Source: JAKPPT01 sp964630305 (GTDB taxonomy: Bacteria; Spirochaetota; Spirochaetia; Treponematales; UBA12059). From it: DNA of 64,000 bases. Under the pieces are notes generated by a model that was given only the letters and a program-made list of their open reading frames with translations, had not been told where the DNA came from and did not search any database. The stretch is from positions 1 through 64,000 of the forward strand of contig CAZVTR010000005.1 in NCBI GenBank assembly GCA_964630305.1, in the 5' to 3' direction. Positions within the stretch are counted from its first letter, which is position 1. Each line of letters starts with the position of its first letter. A program made the translations under genes and the position numbers. Below, in pieces: positions 42,823 through 50,668 of the stretch.

Positions 42823-43072
42823 ACAAATTCCTGACTATCGTGATTGGATTTGGCGCACTGCATTATATATCGGTATGCATATAAATTCATAGTGGTTTTT
42901 CATAGGCTTGCTTGAGAAAATTTAGTATATTTGCTTACATACTAGCACAAACAGAATAACTCAGGCATTTTCAGGATGGCTTGGGCTACAGGGGGAGCGC
43001 AAGCTCGTTTTGAATTGCGAGTGTATCTGGATGTGCTTTATTGAGCATGAGTATTTTTTAGAGGAGTATGTA
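42823..43072 (+). promoter_or_regulatory. promoter region and leader of the DbpA-domain gene
   Basis: The 250 bases between the divergent DUF4015 gene and the DbpA-domain gene hold TTGAGA with, 17 bases on, TTACAT (about 42912-42940) as a possible promoter, and a leader of more than 100 bases. The leader has a GAGC-GCAA-GCTC tetraloop hairpin near 42995-43006 and an alternative pairing CTCG/CGAG reaching 43021. No riboswitch class is recognised. Confidence 0.35.
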
Positions 43073-43705
43073 GTGAAGAGGAAAGAGCACACAGTGAACT
43101 GGGAAGCCGTCGATGCAATTATCGATGAGGCATTAGCCGCCGTTCAATCCGCCAATGATATTGAGTTAATTCATGAGTGCAGAAATCGATTTAGGATAAA
43201 AGTACCATTGTTCAGCCGTGCCTATACCGCTGCTGTCATGGCTCTGATGCTCTCTGGGAATTATGGTTATACGAGAGGAAACCGAAAAACTTCGCACTTT
43301 AGTGCAAAGGGGAGCGAGCGAAACACTTCAGACGCAAAGCAACTGATGCCGCGCTTTACGGGTGAGGGAACTACCATTTTTATCAGTGCTGGCAGAAGAC
43401 AGCGCATGTTCCCGAGGATTATTATTAAAATGATAGCATCAATACCCGGTATGGATCCTTCTAAAATAGGAAATATCCGCATTATGGATAATTACAGCTT
43501 TGTAATAGTAGAGCCATCGAGCGCAGAGACGGTGATTGCAGGTTTAAACGGAAAAATGTACAAAGGAAGACCGCTTGTAGTGAATCATGCACGCAAAAAA
43601 GATGAGTTAGAAGCTGCTGTTGAAGAGACTGATTTAGAGAATGATATGCTCGATGATGCTATGAGCACTGCTGATACGGATGAGTTGAGCGATTCAGAGG
43701 ACTAA
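43073..43705 (+). CDS. free-standing DbpA-type RNA-binding domain protein
   Basis: 210 residues from GTG 43073 (GAGGAG six bases upstream). Residues about 105-185 are the RRM-like domain found at the C-terminus of DbpA/YxiN DEAD-box helicases: TIFISAGRRQRMFPRIIIKM, IGNIRIMDNYSFVIVEP, and YKGRPLVVNHARK. There is no helicase core, and none lies next to it. The N-terminal ~90 residues are unassigned and the C-terminus is an acidic tail. In the helicases this domain grips 23S rRNA hairpin 92, so a ribosome-assembly or RNA-chaperone role is likely. Confidence 0.85.
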   Translation: MKRKEHTVNWEAVDAIIDEALAAVQSANDIELIHECRNRFRIKVPLFSRAYTAAVMALMLSGNYGYTRGNRKTSHFSAKGSERNTSDAKQLMPRFTGEGTTIFISAGRRQRMFPRIIIKMIASIPGMDPSKIGNIRIMDNYSFVIVEPSSAETVIAGLNGKMYKGRPLVVNHARKKDELEAAVEETDLENDMLDDAMSTADTDELSDSED

Positions 43706-43732
43706 ACGTTACTACTTCCCCCTGGTGCTAAT

Positions 43733-43774
43733 GACTTTCGGTTGTATACATTGTGTTAGCCGAAAGTCTTTTTT
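43733..43774 (+). terminator. terminator after the DbpA-domain gene
   Basis: Perfect 9-bp stem GACTTTCGG/CCGAAAGTC (43733-43741, 43760-43768) with an 18-base loop, followed by six T. Confidence 0.85.
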
Positions 43775-44708
43775 ATATCAGCGTTCGGAGTATGATAAAT
43801 ACAATTACTGCATTTATTGTATACCCTGCCAAAAAAAAGAACCCGCTTAAAAGAAAATTTATCAAAGCAAGCCGTTTCCAGTATGCAATATTCTTTTTTG
43901 ATGGATATGGATGCAGCACTGTTCCAGCGCTATGCAGGAGCGTGACATCCCTTCGCGCTCTAAAGTAGCGGGCGCGGCGCCAGAACCTGCGATAGAGGGC
44001 AAAACCAGCAACTCCAGGCGGAAGAAACGGGAGTATCGGAGAAAAAGCCAGTGTGAGGCTAATTGCTGCAATGAGCGAAATTACTTTAATGGACATAACG
44101 CCCACGACGACCCCTGTCATTGCGAAAATGCCTGCGGCGAGAGCTATTTTGGTAAACGGATTCCAGTATTCATTAACTGGTCTTCCTGCAAAAACGCCAA
44201 GATAGATGACATGCTTTTCCGGAACATCATGGATGAGAATGAGTGGTTTGGTATCTGATGAGCAAAACAGAGGAGTCCCGTTGCTATACAAGAGTGTCCC
44301 TGTAATAAAAATTGAGCTTCCTACAGGAATAGAGGGCAGGGTATTCCAGGTGCACCGTTCAACAGTGTATTCCTGCTCGCGGTTTCTGATGCGTCCATAC
44401 CGCAGCGATCCTGAGAGTATGTAAATGGGTGTGTCTTTTAAACAAACTTTGATGCTGGCTCCATCGACAGTCACCCAAATTGACTCATCAACGCCAATGG
44501 CATTTATGATTCCATACGCTCTGCAAGCAAAAGGAGTCTGTGATGCGTTTAAAATAGCTTTTTTTGTAAGCACAGGAAGTGTTTCGGATGTGATGAGCGT
44601 CTGTCTAAACATATGCCATTGCGAACGTACAAAGAGGGCTCCTGCAATGGGGAGGAGAACAAAAAAGAAGAGCGCAAAGAGTAGTGTCAGAAACGGTAAA
44701 AAAAACAT
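43773..44708 (-). CDS. membrane protein of unknown function
   Basis: 311 residues: an N-terminal membrane helix, a soluble segment of about 150 residues that looks beta-rich (ACRAYGIINAIGVDESIWVTVDG), two membrane helices around 185-235 and two more at the C-terminus. No family recognised; the layout is vaguely like GIDE-type membrane proteins but without a RING. AAAGGAT precedes the ATG. It converges with the DbpA-domain gene and shares its terminator region. Confidence 0.75.
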   Translation of the reverse strand: MFFLPFLTLLFALFFFVLLPIAGALFVRSQWHMFRQTLITSETLPVLTKKAILNASQTPFACRAYGIINAIGVDESIWVTVDGASIKVCLKDTPIYILSGSLRYGRIRNREQEYTVERCTWNTLPSIPVGSSIFITGTLLYSNGTPLFCSSDTKPLILIHDVPEKHVIYLGVFAGRPVNEYWNPFTKIALAAGIFAMTGVVVGVMSIKVISLIAAISLTLAFSPILPFLPPGVAGFALYRRFWRRARYFRARRDVTLLHSAGTVLHPYPSKKNIAYWKRLALINFLLSGFFFLAGYTINAVIVFIILRTLI

Positions 44709-44740
44709 GCATGATCCTTTTTGCTAGTTGTGCTTACTAC

Positions 44741-44770
44741 TTGTACCAGGTGTGCTTCTCTTTGTAGTAT
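44741..44770 (+). promoter_or_regulatory. promoter of the MBL-fold gene (leaderless type)
   Basis: TTGTAC (44741-44746), 18-base spacer, TAGTAT (44765-44770), then six bases (ATCAGT) and the ATG at 44777. No Shine-Dalgarno is present. Confidence 0.55.
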
Positions 44771-44776
44771 ATCAGT

Positions 44777-45436
44777 ATGATTGATAAAATTCGAGTCGGA
44801 CCTATCGGTCTAAACTGTTACTTCATTAAACAGCAGGCTGCACCGCTTGTTATTGTCGATCCTGGTGCAGAGGCAAAGGTTATTGCAAAACGAGCGCTCG
44901 AACTGCAAGCGCGAGGACTCGTGCTCATCGCGCTTACGCATGGGCACCTGGACCACACAGGAGCGCTCCCTGAACTCAAAGCCATACTGGAAGCTCAAGG
45001 CAGTACAGTGCAGGTTGGCATTCATACGCTCGATGCGCAGTACCTAGGGAAAACAGCACGCGATATCAATGAGCGTATTTTTCGCGGCATCAATGCAGTG
45101 GGATACTTTAAAAAATTTTTCACCGAAATGCCTGAACCGGATTTTGTCTTTGAACATCGGGGTGTGCTTCCGGAAACGGCGATACAGGTACTGCATACGC
45201 CGGGACACACGCAGGGGAGCTGCAGCTTTTACATACCTGATGAACAAACAGTATTAACGGGAGATACGCTGTTTTTGGATGGACGTGGCCGCACCGATAA
45301 TTTTGATTCCGATGAAATTTTGCTTTTGGAGTCGATTACTCAAGTTCTGTTTTCATTGCCGGACAATACCCGTGCTTTTCCTGGTCATGGCGATGAAACA
45401 GTGCTCCGGCATGAAAAACGCTACTATACTTTATAA
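44777..45436 (+). CDS. metallo-beta-lactamase-fold hydrolase (glyoxalase II-like)
   Basis: 219 residues. Metal motif THGHLDHTGA, plus LHTPGHTQGS, TGDTLF and FPGHGDE give the full set of zinc ligands. It starts IRVGPIGLNCYFI, common in the YcbL/glyoxalase II-like branch that hydrolyses thioesters such as S-lactoylglutathione or related substrates. Specificity cannot be read from sequence alone. apbE follows after 15 bases. Confidence 0.92.
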   Translation: MIDKIRVGPIGLNCYFIKQQAAPLVIVDPGAEAKVIAKRALELQARGLVLIALTHGHLDHTGALPELKAILEAQGSTVQVGIHTLDAQYLGKTARDINERIFRGINAVGYFKKFFTEMPEPDFVFEHRGVLPETAIQVLHTPGHTQGSCSFYIPDEQTVLTGDTLFLDGRGRTDNFDSDEILLLESITQVLFSLPDNTRAFPGHGDETVLRHEKRYYTL

Positions 45437-45451
45437 AACAGGAATACCATT

Positions 45452-46495
45452 ATGACTGGTACAACACGGAAAAATAGAAGCATTATTTTTTTATTACTCA
45501 TTATAATTGCAGTATGTGTAACCATTGTAAGCTGCCAGCAGCGGCCGCTCGAGCGCACCGATTTTGTATTAGGGACAGTCTGTTCAATTAGGATTTTGCA
45601 TGGCGGCAATCAGAAACTCCTCGATGATTGTTTTACGTATTTGCGCCAGTTAGATGATGCTGTCAGTGCAAACAAAGAAGATACCTATGTTGATAGAATC
45701 AATAAAAATGCAGGACGAGAGGCGGTAAAAGTGCCAGCTGAAGTGCTGGAGCTTATTGTTCAAGCGCTTACCTACGCAGAGCGTTCTCAGGGGGCGTTTG
45801 ATCCTACCGTGGGACCGCTTGTCAAATTATGGGGAATTGGCACCGATGCCCAGCGAGTTCCTGTTTCGCAGGAACTCCAAGCCGCATGCGCGCTCGTAAA
45901 TTGGCGGGATGTTGTTATAAACAAGGCAGAGAGTACCGTGTACTTAAAACGGAGCGGTATGCGGCTTGACCTTGGCGCGATCGCCAAGGGCTGGGCGTCA
46001 GAGAACCTGGCACGGATGCTCGATGGAGCACATGTTACAGCAATTATCGATCTTGGGGGGAATATCCAGCTTGTTGGACAGAAACCGAATAAAAAGCCAT
46101 GGAAAGTAGGCGTGCAAAATCCTTTTGGAGAGCGTAATAACTCTATAACCATACTTACACTCGATAAACCAATGGCGGTTATTACAAGCGGCGTGTATGA
46201 ACGGTATTTTATAGAAAACGATAAAAGTTATCATCATATTCTGGATGCAAAAACTGGTTACCCTGTAGATAACGGACTCGTATCGGTAACTATTATCGCA
46301 GATTCCGGCACAAAGGCCGATGCGCTCTCCACCACACTGTTTGTGCTTGGTATTGAGAAGGGTCTTGCACTAGCAGAGCAGGAAGGGGTAGAAGCTGTAT
46401 TTATCGATACCGGGTACAAGGTGTACACAACACCTGGTGCCCGTGCGCTTATTACTGACGGGCTTGACGAGGAGTTTTCTTTTGCAAATCAATAA
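45452..46495 (+). CDS. apbE: FAD:protein FMN transferase, lipoprotein form
   Basis: Attaches FMN to Thr/Ser of exported flavoproteins such as RnfG/NqrC subunits. 347 residues with a lipoprotein signal (lipobox IVSC, Cys28). Family motifs include FDPTVGPLVKLWGIG, RLDLGAIAKGWASE, DLGGNIQLVG and DALSTTLFVLG (Mg2+ site). AGGA precedes the start. Its 3' end overlaps the convergent PAP2 gene by 44 bases. No Rnf or Nqr genes are in the window. Confidence 0.94.
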   Translation: MTGTTRKNRSIIFLLLIIIAVCVTIVSCQQRPLERTDFVLGTVCSIRILHGGNQKLLDDCFTYLRQLDDAVSANKEDTYVDRINKNAGREAVKVPAEVLELIVQALTYAERSQGAFDPTVGPLVKLWGIGTDAQRVPVSQELQAACALVNWRDVVINKAESTVYLKRSGMRLDLGAIAKGWASENLARMLDGAHVTAIIDLGGNIQLVGQKPNKKPWKVGVQNPFGERNNSITILTLDKPMAVITSGVYERYFIENDKSYHHILDAKTGYPVDNGLVSVTIIADSGTKADALSTTLFVLGIEKGLALAEQEGVEAVFIDTGYKVYTTPGARALITDGLDEEFSFANQ

Positions 46496-47363
46496 GCCTA
46501 AGACTTTTAAAGAATAGCGGGCTAGCAAACGATACCCAGAAACCTAAGAGAAAATATCTCAAGAACCTGAACAGTGAATATACCGATGATCCTTCTTTTG
46601 GAAAAACGGTTTTTAATCCGATATAGAGCCCGACGAGTGTGCCTAATCCAAGTAGTACTCGCAGCAGTTTTTGCGCGGGGGTGCCGTTTTTTGCATCATA
46701 AGCGAACTTTTCAGTTAAGGTAACATAACCAGTGCCTGTTCCAAAGAAAAGCGCGCTCAATGCAATCCCTTCCATAAAGAGCGCATTCATAATGAAGCTG
46801 GAAAGCGCAATGAGAATAATTTTAAGCCGTATATCCCAGCGTGCAATGGCTGGACCAAATTTTCGTTCTCCAAACAGCCAGATGAGCGTAATGAGTATGC
46901 CGAGCAGCCAGCCGCCAAACACATCGGTTGGGAAATGTACTCCGAGATAAATCCGTGAGAAACCGACGAGGAGCACAAATACGCTGAGCAGGACCCATGT
47001 GCTCAATCGTTTAAGTTTACTTCCAGCATAGCCGGCCAGGGTGATTGTGCCTTGAGCGTGACCTGACGGGAGGCCATAGCTGGATTCCGTTGCAAGCTGG
47101 ATAGAAGGATCGAGCTGGTATGGCCGCGGCTGAGCGAGTATGTTTTTTGCAAGCCCATTGGTATAGCTGGATACAAAAATCAGCATGGATAGTTTAAAAC
47201 CTGCAGCACCGTCAACAATCCAATATACGATTGGGAGAATAATCAGATAAGCTTCTTCGGTTCCTAGAAAAGTAATGCCTTTCATAATTGCAGTAAGCAG
47301 GGGATTTGCTATTGTCTGGACTAATTTAACAACTTCCAGACCCCATGCAAGTATTTGCTGCAT
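46452..47363 (-). CDS. PAP2-family membrane phosphatase
   Basis: 303 residues, about seven membrane segments. The three catalytic motifs of type 2 phosphatidic-acid phosphatases are clear: KNILAQPRP, PSGHAQGT and SRIYLGVHFPTDVFGG. Substrates in this family include phosphatidate, undecaprenyl pyrophosphate and PGP. AGGAG lies 7 bases upstream. It overlaps the apbE 3' end. Confidence 0.93.
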   Translation of the reverse strand: MQQILAWGLEVVKLVQTIANPLLTAIMKGITFLGTEEAYLIILPIVYWIVDGAAGFKLSMLIFVSSYTNGLAKNILAQPRPYQLDPSIQLATESSYGLPSGHAQGTITLAGYAGSKLKRLSTWVLLSVFVLLVGFSRIYLGVHFPTDVFGGWLLGILITLIWLFGERKFGPAIARWDIRLKIILIALSSFIMNALFMEGIALSALFFGTGTGYVTLTEKFAYDAKNGTPAQKLLRVLLGLGTLVGLYIGLKTVFPKEGSSVYSLFRFLRYFLLGFWVSFASPLFFKSLRLIDLQKKTPRQARQ

Positions 47364-47438
47364 AGTATGCTCCTAAAACAGTGGTGATATGGTTGTTATT
47401 CAGTGTAATGCTAAAATGAAAACAGGTAAAGCGTCTCC

Positions 47439-47468
47439 TTGACAGCTCATTCTCGAGCTCATTAAGAT
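47439..47468 (+). promoter_or_regulatory. promoter of the VanY-like gene (leaderless type)
   Basis: TTGACA (47439-47444), 18-base spacer, TAAGAT (47463-47468), then six bases (AGTGCA) and the GTG at 47475. No Shine-Dalgarno is present. Confidence 0.65.
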
Positions 47469-47474
47469 AGTGCA

Positions 47475-48236
47475 GTGAAAAAATTATTTATAACAATCAT
47501 TACTCTTGTTTGTTTTACGGTACTACTTGCGCCAGCAGATATAAGTACAAAAATAGAGCAGGGTATTAAGGCTTTGCCGGAACCGTATCGGGGTCAGGTG
47601 TTGGTATCTATTCAAAAACAGTATAGTGATTTTTATAGGGAGCTTAGTGCTGTACTGGAAAACACCGATGGAGAATTGCTCGTGCTTGTTGATAAAACTC
47701 ATGCGCTTCCTGCATCATATATACCGAAAGATCTTGTACTGCTTGAATCTGCGCGGGTTGTTCTCAATAAAAAATATATGCAAGCCAGACGCAGCGCAGC
47801 GCAAGCTCTATATACAATGGCGCAGGCTGCGCGAGCTGAAGGGATACCGATTTCGGTATCATCTGCGTATCGGTCTTACACATATCAAGAAAACCTGTTT
47901 GCACGGTATGTAAAAGAAATGGGCGAAGAAGCAGCATCGCGAGTTTCTGCTCGGCCGGGACATTCGCAGCATCAGCTTGGGACAGCATTTGATTTTGGCT
48001 CAGTGACCAATGAGTTTGCGGTAACGAGAACGGGCAAATGGCTTATGCAGCACGCACGGGAGTATGGCTTTTCGCTTTCGTATCCAGAAGGACTTGAAGA
48101 GCTCACCGGGTATTCCTGGGAAAGCTGGCACTATCGGTATGTTGGTGTGGCTGCTGCTCAGTTTGAGCAAAAGTATTTTTTGGGAATTCAGCAGCTCATG
48201 CTAGTGTTTTTGCACGCTTACGGTGGAACAAGCTGA
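47475..48236 (+). CDS. VanY-family D-alanyl-D-alanine carboxypeptidase (M15B)
   Basis: 253 residues beginning with GTG and a Sec signal (MKKLFITIITLVCFTVLLAP). The peptidase motif is intact: SAYRSYTYQENLF, then the zinc ligands in RPGHSQHQLGTAFDFG (His and Asp) and WESWHYRYVG (Glu and His). It would trim D-Ala from peptidoglycan stem peptides in the periplasm. This is routine cell-wall remodelling; no resistance cluster is nearby. Confidence 0.92.
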   Translation: MKKLFITIITLVCFTVLLAPADISTKIEQGIKALPEPYRGQVLVSIQKQYSDFYRELSAVLENTDGELLVLVDKTHALPASYIPKDLVLLESARVVLNKKYMQARRSAAQALYTMAQAARAEGIPISVSSAYRSYTYQENLFARYVKEMGEEAASRVSARPGHSQHQLGTAFDFGSVTNEFAVTRTGKWLMQHAREYGFSLSYPEGLEELTGYSWESWHYRYVGVAAAQFEQKYFLGIQQLMLVFLHAYGGTS

Positions 48237-48255
48237 CTAAACTTACTTACCTTAC

Positions 48256-49773
48256 TTATCGATGCCGCTCTTTTTGCGCTGCAAGTTCCTGCGCAAAAGC
48301 GTTTTTAAATTGTTCAGAAACACGAGCAAACTGTTTTTCGCTTAGGAATCCAAAATCCTGGAGCACTGCCGGGCTTATTTGTTCGTAATTCATGTTGCCG
48401 CTTTCGAATTCGCAGAGCACATTTGCAAGGTAGACGGTAAAGACAATGTCTTTATAGTCTGTTGTCATGAGCTCTGGTTCATGATGGTAGCGGATGGCAG
48501 CAACGAGGGTGTCCGGGAAGTTCCATTTTTCTGCGACACGGGCTCCTATTTCCGGATGGCTCATGCCGCCCGCAACATCCTCGAATAGTTTTGTATCGAT
48601 ATTCTTTGATACGCAAAAGCTCTTTATGTGTTCAAGGAGATCCGGATGAACTGCAGAGAACAATATTTTCCCCATATCGTGCAGCATGCCTCCGACGTAT
48701 GCGTCGTCATGGAGCGCTCTGTTTCCAGGCTTAAAGTTCTTAGCGAGATTATATGAATAATATGCACAGCGATAGCTGTGATCCCAGAGCGCTTTTTGAT
48801 CGACATTGCGTTCCTGTGCAAGGATCTTTTGCGTTCCATAGGAGTAGAGCAGGTTACGGATACCGCGAAGTCCAACAAGCTTTACAGCATCGATAATGTT
48901 ATCAACCTTTTTGGGAAGCATGAACTGAGCAGAGTTTACCAGTTTGAGTAAATCTGCTGTCATTGCAGGGTCTGTTGCAATGTGCCGTGCGATATCAACC
49001 ATTTCTGATTTTGGGTCGTTGATGAGGCGCTGAATAGCGATAATATTTTCCGGAAACTGCGGAAGCCGGGTGATTTTGCTCACAATTTCATTGGTGAGCA
49101 TGGAGAGTGTTTCAACTTTTGTAGCGTTAACGGGTATATTGAGCCGTGCGATGGTTTCCCCATTCTCGACTTTGATTTCAAAACAGTCTTCTTCCAGCCC
49201 AATTTTCTTGAGCATGAGAACCAGGATAACGAGCCCAAGCCCTGCGCCTTCAGAAGAATCAAGCACTTTTGCCATTGCTTCTTCAAAACTTGTATATTTT
49301 CTGCTCCGTGCAATTTTATCCTGTACACGCATGAACTCGGTTTTGGTCATTTCTGCATTGTTATGAACTTCTACAATAATATTTGTACCGCGTGCAAGAA
49401 AAATTATTTTTATGTAATACTGTTTTTCTTTTTGCTTTTGCAGGTAAAAGTTGATGTTTTCAAGCGTATCAGCCTTAAAGTTTCTCATGCCTTCTTCGTA
49501 TTCTACGGGGTCGTTAATATTGAGTCCTTGGAGATCAAAATAAACCCGTTTGGTATTAGCTTTTTTTGCATTAACGGCTAATTCTCGGAGGCAGTAGGAT
49601 ACATAATCTTTGATTTTTGTCTGGCCAAGTTCATTGAGGAATATATCGATTACCTGCTCCATATACACTTCTACTTCATGAGGGAGTGTGTATGTGGTAA
49701 TGGTTAGCGGGATAGAAGAATGCACCGCTTTTCGAATTTTTGCAACATCGACAACAAGTTCAGGTGCGCTCAT
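48256..49773 (-). CDS. HATPase-HDOD fusion protein, signalling
   Basis: 505 residues in two parts. Residues about 55-215 look like a histidine-kinase ATPase fold: N box LRELAVNAKKAN, a weakened G1 box VHNNAEM in place of D-x-G, and G2 box SEGAGLGLVILVLMLKKIG. Residues about 225-430 are an HDOD domain with LLKLVNSAQF and LHDMGKIL, then YHHEPEL as in HD hydrolases. No dimerisation/phospho-His region is evident, so it is probably an ATP-binding regulator rather than a kinase. GGAG precedes the ATG. Confidence 0.82.
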   Translation of the reverse strand: MSAPELVVDVAKIRKAVHSSIPLTITTYTLPHEVEVYMEQVIDIFLNELGQTKIKDYVSYCLRELAVNAKKANTKRVYFDLQGLNINDPVEYEEGMRNFKADTLENINFYLQKQKEKQYYIKIIFLARGTNIIVEVHNNAEMTKTEFMRVQDKIARSRKYTSFEEAMAKVLDSSEGAGLGLVILVLMLKKIGLEEDCFEIKVENGETIARLNIPVNATKVETLSMLTNEIVSKITRLPQFPENIIAIQRLINDPKSEMVDIARHIATDPAMTADLLKLVNSAQFMLPKKVDNIIDAVKLVGLRGIRNLLYSYGTQKILAQERNVDQKALWDHSYRCAYYSYNLAKNFKPGNRALHDDAYVGGMLHDMGKILFSAVHPDLLEHIKSFCVSKNIDTKLFEDVAGGMSHPEIGARVAEKWNFPDTLVAAIRYHHEPELMTTDYKDIVFTVYLANVLCEFESGNMNYEQISPAVLQDFGFLSEKQFARVSEQFKNAFAQELAAQKERHR

Positions 49774-49835
49774 GATTGCTCCATACTTTTATAAAATTAC
49801 TTATTTTATAATAATAATTGGAGATGCTGATATTT

Positions 49836-50633
49836 TCAAGTTTTTTCGTGCGAATCTGGCTGCTTTTTTTTGTAAATTTGAGCAGTCGCTTGTTCAAAAA
49901 AATCGAAAAGGCGCTGCAGTTCTTTTTGTGAACAGTAAGCTCGTGAAAAAACTGATCGCATCAGTATTTTAATGTCTTCTTTTTTTTGTTTTTTATATAC
50001 AGAAAATGGCTCAAACCTGGTGAGCAAGGTATCAATGTGGGTTTCAAGCTCCTCTCGGGTAACGGCTGCAGCATGGTTTGGGATTGATGCGACTGGAATA
50101 GAAGTGATTTGCTCTGAATTGATCAGAACCTGACGCCTGCATTCCCAGAGAGCAAGCTGGACAGCCTGCGCAAGATTAAGGCTTGGCTGACCTTCTGCCG
50201 TGGGAATGAAAATACTTTCATCGCAGCAGGCAAGCTCTTCTCCGGTAAGCCCGTGCTGTTCGTTCCCAAAAATCAAAGCAAAGCGGGCTTGCTCGCTAAT
50301 TTGTGTTTTTGCCCAATCGATAATATTCCGTGAAGTCTGTCTATGTGAGCCTATGCGGCGGGAAAAGCCAGCTGAATATGCATAAGATGCGAGAGCATCA
50401 TGCAAACTGTTAAAACGGAGCGCTTGCTCATAAATCCAAAAGGATTTGAGCGCATACATTTTTACGGTATTGAAATCATAGTCCGGGCATTGAACGAGTA
50501 TTAAACGAGAAAACCCCATGCTCTCCATTGCTCTGCATACTGCTCCGACATTCCCTCCCTGTTCGGCACGGCAGAGCACGACTGCGGCTTCATCAAACTG
50601 CGGATTGCCTGTAGCAGTAAGAGGTGTTTGCAT
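49836..50633 (-). CDS. trmJ: tRNA (cytidine/uridine-2'-O-)-methyltransferase TrmJ-like (SpoU family)
   Basis: 265 residues with the knotted SpoU signatures: NVGAVCRAMESMGFSRLILV, ALIFGNEQHGLTGEEL and IPTAEGQPSLNLAQAVQLALWE. The last fits TrmJ, which methylates position 32 of tRNA anticodon loops; a C-terminal helical extension agrees. No Shine-Dalgarno: the promoter -10 ends six bases before the ATG. Divergent from the SDR gene with a 29-base gap. Confidence 0.9.
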   Translation of the reverse strand: MQTPLTATGNPQFDEAAVVLCRAEQGGNVGAVCRAMESMGFSRLILVQCPDYDFNTVKMYALKSFWIYEQALRFNSLHDALASYAYSAGFSRRIGSHRQTSRNIIDWAKTQISEQARFALIFGNEQHGLTGEELACCDESIFIPTAEGQPSLNLAQAVQLALWECRRQVLINSEQITSIPVASIPNHAAAVTREELETHIDTLLTRFEPFSVYKKQKKEDIKILMRSVFSRAYCSQKELQRLFDFFEQATAQIYKKKQPDSHEKT

Positions 50634-50668
50634 AGCATCATCATAATGAATATAGTGAGAGCATGCAA
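50628..50668. promoter_or_regulatory. interlocked divergent promoters of trmJ and the SDR gene
   Basis: Plus strand: TTGCAT (50628-50633), 17 bases, TATAGT (50651-50656), six bases, ATG of the SDR gene (50663). Minus strand: TTGCAT (50668-50663), 17 bases, TATGAT (50645-50640), six bases, ATG of trmJ (50633). Each -35 box overlaps the other gene's start codon. The arrangement is symmetric and needs only 41 bases for two promoters. Confidence 0.65.

Noticed and set aside
47475..48236. VanY-like gene as vancomycin resistance
   Set aside because: It is a lone D,D-carboxypeptidase with a signal peptide and no van ligase, dehydrogenase or sensor genes; ordinary wall remodelling is more likely.
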